DNA of 9,962 bases from Candidatus Alistipes excrementipullorum. GTDB taxonomy: Bacteria; Bacteroidota; Bacteroidia; Bacteroidales; Rikenellaceae. This document shows positions 7,015-9,962 of this stretch, piece by piece. Each line of letters starts with the position of its first letter. Positions within the stretch are counted from its first letter, which is position 1. The notes under the pieces were generated by a model, which saw nothing but the letters and a program-made list of their open reading frames with translations, ran no database searches and was not told the origin of the DNA. The stretch lies in assembly GCA_019113665.1 (NCBI GenBank), contig DXGW01000094.1, positions 1-9,962 on the forward strand. The letters run 5' to 3'. The position numbers and the translations under genes were made by a program.

Positions 7015-9962
7015 TTAGAATGTTAAGTTTACACCCACGCTGAATACCCTCTGCTGCGGATAATAACCGTTGTTGACGCTCGGCGCCTCGGGGTCGATAC
7101 CCATTTTCGAGAGTTTCGAGATGGTAAATACGTTGCTGGCGTTGAAGTATATGCGCAACTGCTCGACATAGAACTTGCGGGTAATGCTTGCCGGCAGAGT
7201 GTAGCCCAGCTGCAGGGTTTTCAAACGCAGATACGATGCATCACGTTTCCAGAAGTCGCTGGCCAAAGAATTGTTGGTACTCGAGGCAGCGCTCAGACGC
7301 GGATATTCGGCATCGGTATTGTCGGGAGTCCAGCTGCCCTCGACCAGATATTTCGGCGGATTGCTGCCCCACTTGAAGGCCTGGGTATAGTACGTACCGT
7401 CGGAGTATCCCAGTGCGGTATATGTACCGCAGAGCATGATGTCGGTCTCGGCGGCACCCTGGAAGAACATCGAGAAATCGAATCCTTTCCAGTTGAAGTC
7501 GAAGTTCAGACCGAACATCACTTCGGGGAGCTGCGAACCGGCAATCCACGTACGGTCCTCGGCCGTGATCTTGCCGTCGCCGTTGAGGTCCTTGTACTTG
7601 ATGTCGCCAACACGAACGGCGTCACTCGTCTTGGGCGATGTGGCCAGGTCCTCCTCCGACTGGTAAAGTCCGTCGGAAACATAGCCGAGCACGGCATTGA
7701 GCGGCTGGCCGATCTTGCTCTGGTATGAGGGAATGTTGTCGCTGTCGGGAGTGCTTACATAACGGTTGCGTGCGAACGAGGCGTTGGCCGAAATGTTATA
7801 GTTGAAATCTCCCACATGGTTGCGGTGTGTCAGCACAACCTCGAAACCGCGGACGTCTACGACTCCGCCATTGACGATAGACGGATAGTTACCGCCGATC
7901 GAGGGCGGCTGCTGGCCGGCCTGCGACTGGAGGATATCGGTAGTTACCTTGTAGAAGGCATCACCCTCGAAACCGAGTTTGCCGTTCCACAGCGAAAAGT
8001 CAAGACCTACGTTATATGTGGTAGTGGTCTCCCATGTTATGTTCTCATTGGGGATCGAAGTCGTATAGAGGCTCTGCACTGGCACGCCGTTGATCACTAC
8101 GGTCGACGTGGTGGTCAAGGCCAGACCCTGCATGAAGAGGAAATCGTCGATACCGTCGTTACCGAGCACACCCCACGATGCACGCAGTTTCAGGTTGTCG
8201 AGTATGCCGCGGGTATTCTCCATGAAGCCCTCTTCCGATATGCGCCAACCGAGCGACACGGCGGGGAAGATACCCAGACGGTGGCCCTTGGCGAACTTCG
8301 AAGACCAGTCGCCGCGCACCGAAGCCTGGACCAGATAACGGCTGTCATATGCATAGTTTGCACGCAACAACAGGCCCTGTCGTCCTGTATTCGAGTGGCT
8401 GCCTGTAACCGAGTTGGGCGTAACTTCGTTGCTGAAGTCGAGATCGGGGATCTCGGTGATGGCGAAGTTCTGCTTGCTGGCGCCGAACGAACGCGTCGAC
8501 GAACCACTTTGCTCCCATACGAGGTCGGCACCCACTTCATGCAGGTCGAAACGGTTGGTGTAGTTCAGCATCAGCTGGTATGTATAACGGCTGAACCACG
8601 TATGCGACTCCGACAGCTGGTTTACACCCGAAATCAGGTGCGGCGAATTGCTGGCCGTAAGGTTCACGCCTCCGGACTCGTTAAGGCTTCCGTACTGCGG
8701 GGTAACCTGTTCGCACGGCAGGAAGAGTTTCTTCTCGAGCGAATTCTGGAAGTCATAGCTGAACATTCCCTTGGCAGTCAAGCCCTCGACTCCGGGAATC
8801 TTGTACTCAAGGTTGAGTGACGTCTGCACGTAACTGTTGTTGCGGTCCATGAATCCCGATTCGTCACGTGCGATAAGCGGGTTGTAGTAACCTATGTACG
8901 TACCGTCGGGCATTTGCGGGTTCACCGTAGGACGGGCCGATATGGCATAGAAAATAATGTTCTTGTAACCGTAGTCGGCGCCTCCGTTGTCGAGTGACGC
9001 AGTCGGGTCACTGCTGCCGGCCGACACACCTGGCTGATGGCGGTTTTCGATACGTCCCGAAACGTCGACCTTGAGTGTCAGGCGGTCGGAGAGCGAGATG
9101 TCGACATTCGAACGGAGGTTGTAACGCTTGAACCACACGTTCTCGATAATACCGTCCTGGTCAAGGAAACTGCCGCCGACGAAGTAGCGAACGGTCTTGT
9201 TACCGCCCGTAACGCTCACGTTGTGGTTGTGTCCTACGGCCACCTTCTTGAATATGAGCTTCAGCCAGTCGGTGTTGCCGAATACGCCCTGCGGGTCGTT
9301 GCCGTTGCGGATATATCCGATCTGCGTATCGGTATACTCGCGTGCCGTACCGTCGAGGTCCGTAGCCTTGTTGTGCCAGTATGCATATTCGTTGCCGTCG
9401 AGCAACTCGAGCATGTCGGCATTCTGCGACAGGGTAATGGCGCCGTTGTAGCTGACGGTGGTACGGGCCACCTCACCGCGGCGTGTGGTCACGAGTATGA
9501 CTCCGTTCGCACCCTTCACACCATAGACAGCAGCCGAAGCGGCGTCCTTCAGGATCGTGATGTTGGCGATTTCACTCGGGTCGAGGTTCGCGAAGTCACG
9601 CTCGACGCCGTCGACCAGAATAAGAGGAGTCGATGTTCCGGTTGTGGAGATACCGCGGATATAGATTTCCGACTCGTTGTCACCCGGCACACCCGAAGTC
9701 TGACGCGAAACCAGACCCGGCAACTTACCGCCGAGCATGTTCGAGATATTGTCAGCCGGCGCATTTGTCAGTTTCTCGCTGCCTATCGATGCGACAGATG
9801 CGGTAAGCATACCCTTCTTCTGCACACCGTAACCCACAACCACGACATCGTCTATGGCCTGAGTCTCCTCCTTGAGAGTCACGTTGAACGTCGTCCGGGC
9901 ACCGACCGGTTCCTTCTGCTCCTTGTAGCCGAGGCTCGAGAAGACAAGTACCGAGTTGTTCG
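7015..9962 (-). CDS. SusC/RagA-family TonB-dependent outer-membrane transporter, 5' end outside the window
   Basis: Outer-membrane barrel that imports oligosaccharides together with SusD, powered by TonB. The frame is open to the window edge: 981 residues are visible (numbered from the edge) and the stop is TAA at 7015-7017. A GTG at 9882 is internal, because in-frame codons upstream encode VLVFSSLGYKEQ...TTFNVTL, the end of the usual N-terminal carboxypeptidase-regulatory-like domain. Next come a TonB-box-like DDVVVVGYG (about 37-45) and the plug (about 45-165), with EIYIRG, LILVDGVERD and the SusC signature ILKDAASAAVYGVKGANGVI. The barrel follows, including the typical DLNGDGKITAEDR segment (near 7550-7590), and the protein ends in VGVNLTF with the terminal Phe of outer-membrane barrels. 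The signal peptide and most of the regulatory domain are missing, perhaps 60-100 residues judging from family length. It is the first visible gene of the operon, 3 nt before susD. Substrate cannot be read from the sequence. Confidence 0.97.
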   Translation of the reverse strand, partial: NNSVLVFSSLGYKEQKEPVGARTTFNVTLKEETQAIDDVVVVGYGVQKKGMLTASVASIGSEKLTNAPADNISNMLGGKLPGLVSRQTSGVPGDNESEIYIRGISTTGTSTPLILVDGVERDFANLDPSEIANITILKDAASAAVYGVKGANGVILVTTRRGEVARTTVSYNGAITLSQNADMLELLDGNEYAYWHNKATDLDGTAREYTDTQIGYIRNGNDPQGVFGNTDWLKLIFKKVAVGHNHNVSVTGGNKTVRYFVGGSFLDQDGIIENVWFKRYNLRSNVDISLSDRLTLKVDVSGRIENRHQPGVSAGSSDPTASLDNGGADYGYKNIIFYAISARPTVNPQMPDGTYIGYYNPLIARDESGFMDRNNSYVQTSLNLEYKIPGVEGLTAKGMFSYDFQNSLEKKLFLPCEQVTPQYGSLNESGGVNLTASNSPHLISGVNQLSESHTWFSRYTYQLMLNYTNRFDLHEVGADLVWEQSGSSTRSFGASKQNFAITEIPDLDFSNEVTPNSVTGSHSNTGRQGLLLRANYAYDSRYLVQASVRGDWSSKFAKGHRLGIFPAVSLGWRISEEGFMENTRGILDNLKLRASWGVLGNDGIDDFLFMQGLALTTTSTVVINGVPVQSLYTTSIPNENITWETTTTYNVGLDFSLWNGKLGFEGDAFYKVTTDILQSQAGQQPPSIGGNYPSIVNGGVVDVRGFEVVLTHRNHVGDFNYNISANASFARNRYVSTPDSDNIPSYQSKIGQPLNAVLGYVSDGLYQSEEDLATSPKTSDAVRVGDIKYKDLNGDGKITAEDRTWIAGSQLPEVMFGLNFDFNWKGFDFSMFFQGAAETDIMLCGTYTALGYSDGTYYTQAFKWGSNPPKYLVEGSWTPDNTDAEYPRLSAASSTNNSLASDFWKRDASYLRLKTLQLGYTLPASITRKFYVEQLRIYFNASNVFTISKLSKMGIDPEAPSVNNGYYPQQRVFSVGVNLTF

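Noticed and set aside
7570..7590. DLNGDGK segment in SusC, considered as a dockerin or EF-hand insertion.
   Set aside because: This Asp/Asn-rich loop is a normal feature of SusC-family barrels and is not a separate domain.
7816..8820. A 334-codon plus-strand open frame inside susC, with similar frames at 5275-6132 and 6142-7026 opposite susD.
   Set aside because: These lie antisense to well-supported SusC and SusD coding sequence and encode no recognisable protein.
9880..9882. GTG as start codon of the SusC gene.
   Set aside because: In-frame sequence upstream encodes the typical end of the carboxypeptidase-regulatory-like domain and runs to the window edge, so the true start is outside.

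Overview
The window is part of a Bacteroidetes polysaccharide utilization locus (PUL). All six supported genes lie on the minus strand, so the locus reads from high to low coordinates. The evidence for the phylum is a SusC/SusD pair, a run of proteins with lipoprotein signal peptides followed by Asp/Glu-rich residues, and starts preceded by A/T-rich sequence with no Shine-Dalgarno. The coding sequence is GC-rich by eye, above 50%. That is high for Bacteroides and would fit Alistipes or a relative, but the genus is an inference.

Layout in transcription order: (1) a SusC-type TonB-dependent transporter (9962 to 7015), its N-terminus cut by the window edge; (2) a SusD-type glycan-binding lipoprotein (7011 to 5326), 3 nt downstream; (3) a small lipoprotein (5305 to 4862) with one DUF5018-like beta-sandwich module; (4) a 552-residue lipoprotein (4792 to 3134) with DUF5018-like N-terminal modules and a C-terminal region resembling DUF4623, in the position where SusE/SusF-type surface glycan-binding proteins usually sit; (5) a strong intrinsic-terminator-like hairpin plus U-tract (3120 to 3076); (6) a lipoprotein GHL10/DUF187 ('family 10 glycosylhydrolase-like') enzyme (3055 to 1340) with two N-terminal Ig-like modules; (7) a lipoprotein with three FN3-like modules leading into a phosphodiester glycosidase (NAGPA/DUF2233, PF09992) domain (1304 to 1), cut by the window edge.

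How they could work together (inference): proteins 3 and 4 would capture a glycan at the surface, the GHL10 and NAGPA-type enzymes would cut it, and SusCD would import the fragments. The unusual point is the enzyme set. Neither visible enzyme is a classical plant- or host-glycan hydrolase. GHL10 relatives include E. coli DigH, which acts on peptidoglycan strands stripped of peptides, and the NAGPA family removes sugars attached through a phosphodiester. This suggests a bacterial cell-wall or phosphodiester-containing glycan as target. No regulator, RNA gene, mobile element or CRISPR array is visible, and no intergenic stretch exceeds about 80 bases.
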